Shown here: in pieces, positions 63,950 through 64,000 of the stretch
Layout of the letters: each line of letters opens with the position of its first letter
How positions within the stretch are numbered: position 1 is the first letter of the stretch
Assembly: GCA_015709595.1 (NCBI GenBank)
Contig: CP054178.1
Span: forward strand, 1,679,205-1,743,204
DNA: 64,000 bases
Direction of reading: 5' to 3'
DNA from: Phycisphaeraceae bacterium
GTDB taxonomy: Bacteria; Planctomycetota; Phycisphaerae; Phycisphaerales; SM1A02
Made by a program: the position numbers and the translations under genes
The notes under the pieces: model-generated
Told to the model about the DNA's origin: nothing
Database searches by the model: none
The model's input: the letters and a program-made list of their open reading frames with translations, nothing else

Positions 63950-64000
63950 CGGTTCTTCCTTCGGCTGAATGGTAGGTGGAACGGGAGAAGCGGGAGGTGC

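Overview
The window is a high-GC chromosomal segment from a Gram-negative, lipid A-making bacterium. The best guess is Planctomycetota, probably Phycisphaerae. The evidence is lpxA, a TolC-family protein and MltA for the envelope, a long amidophosphoribosyltransferase of the kind seen in Bacteroidetes, recurrent CxxCGYNLRGL-type zinc-ribbon membrane proteins, secreted PQQ-propeller and EF-hand proteins, and many lineage-specific secreted helical proteins. This placement is inferred from gene content only. No rRNA, tRNA, CRISPR array, IS transposase or origin was seen.

Layout. 1-2467: divergent heme A pathway genes ctaB (partial) and ctaA. 2756-5491: a less GC-rich stretch with a LuxR-type HTH protein, a small Cys-rich secreted protein, an unknown membrane-anchored protein and a DUF1573 protein. 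5567-11573: secreted helical and EF-hand proteins around an unusual TPR protein with two RNA polymerase alpha-CTD-like domains. 11608-14465: lipB, lpxA and a metallo-beta-lactamase-fold protein. 14606-18063: two tandem SGNH-hydrolase paralogues. 18177-23403: a purF-like gene, two coupled TPR genes and a ZIP metal transporter. 23976-30911: ileS, then an acyl-CoA group (FlK-like thioesterase, two enoyl-CoA hydratases, 3-hydroxyacyl-CoA dehydrogenase) interrupted by a small cassette. 30967-39352: MobA-RdgB fusion, YkgJ-type protein, TolC, panC and a pair of aldehyde dehydrogenases. 39421-47003 (minus): CoA-binding protein, HTH-membrane protein, secreted LanC-like protein, zinc-ribbon membrane protein and carB. 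47136-51194: acyltransferase, ArnT-like glycosyltransferase, ruvA and a zinc-ribbon membrane protein. 51273-54834 (minus): a large secreted helical protein and a GT4 glycosyltransferase. 55001-64000: lipoprotein, doubled bL12-CTD-like protein, M15 peptidase, gdx-type SMR transporter, PQQ propeller, and the minus-strand set truA, mltA and a secreted protein.

The most unusual signal is not a gene. The window is peppered with degenerate heptanucleotide arrays in three unit families (AGCCGTC, GGAACTC, AGCACTC). In the fuller arrays these follow one another in a fixed order. They sit between genes and also in frame inside ctaA, lipB, ileS, a glycosyltransferase gene and truA. In all five genes they lie in the one orientation that cannot produce a stop codon in any frame. 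Two copies in opposite orientation form imperfect 32-bp terminal inverted repeats around a 430-bp cassette carrying a four-helix-bundle gene with an in-frame TGA. That cassette also supplies the start codon of the next gene. A second palindromic element (two 23-bp arms) occurs between lpxA and the MBL gene and again, in frame, at the linker between the two halves of carB. A third hairpin family occurs in ileS and next to tolC.
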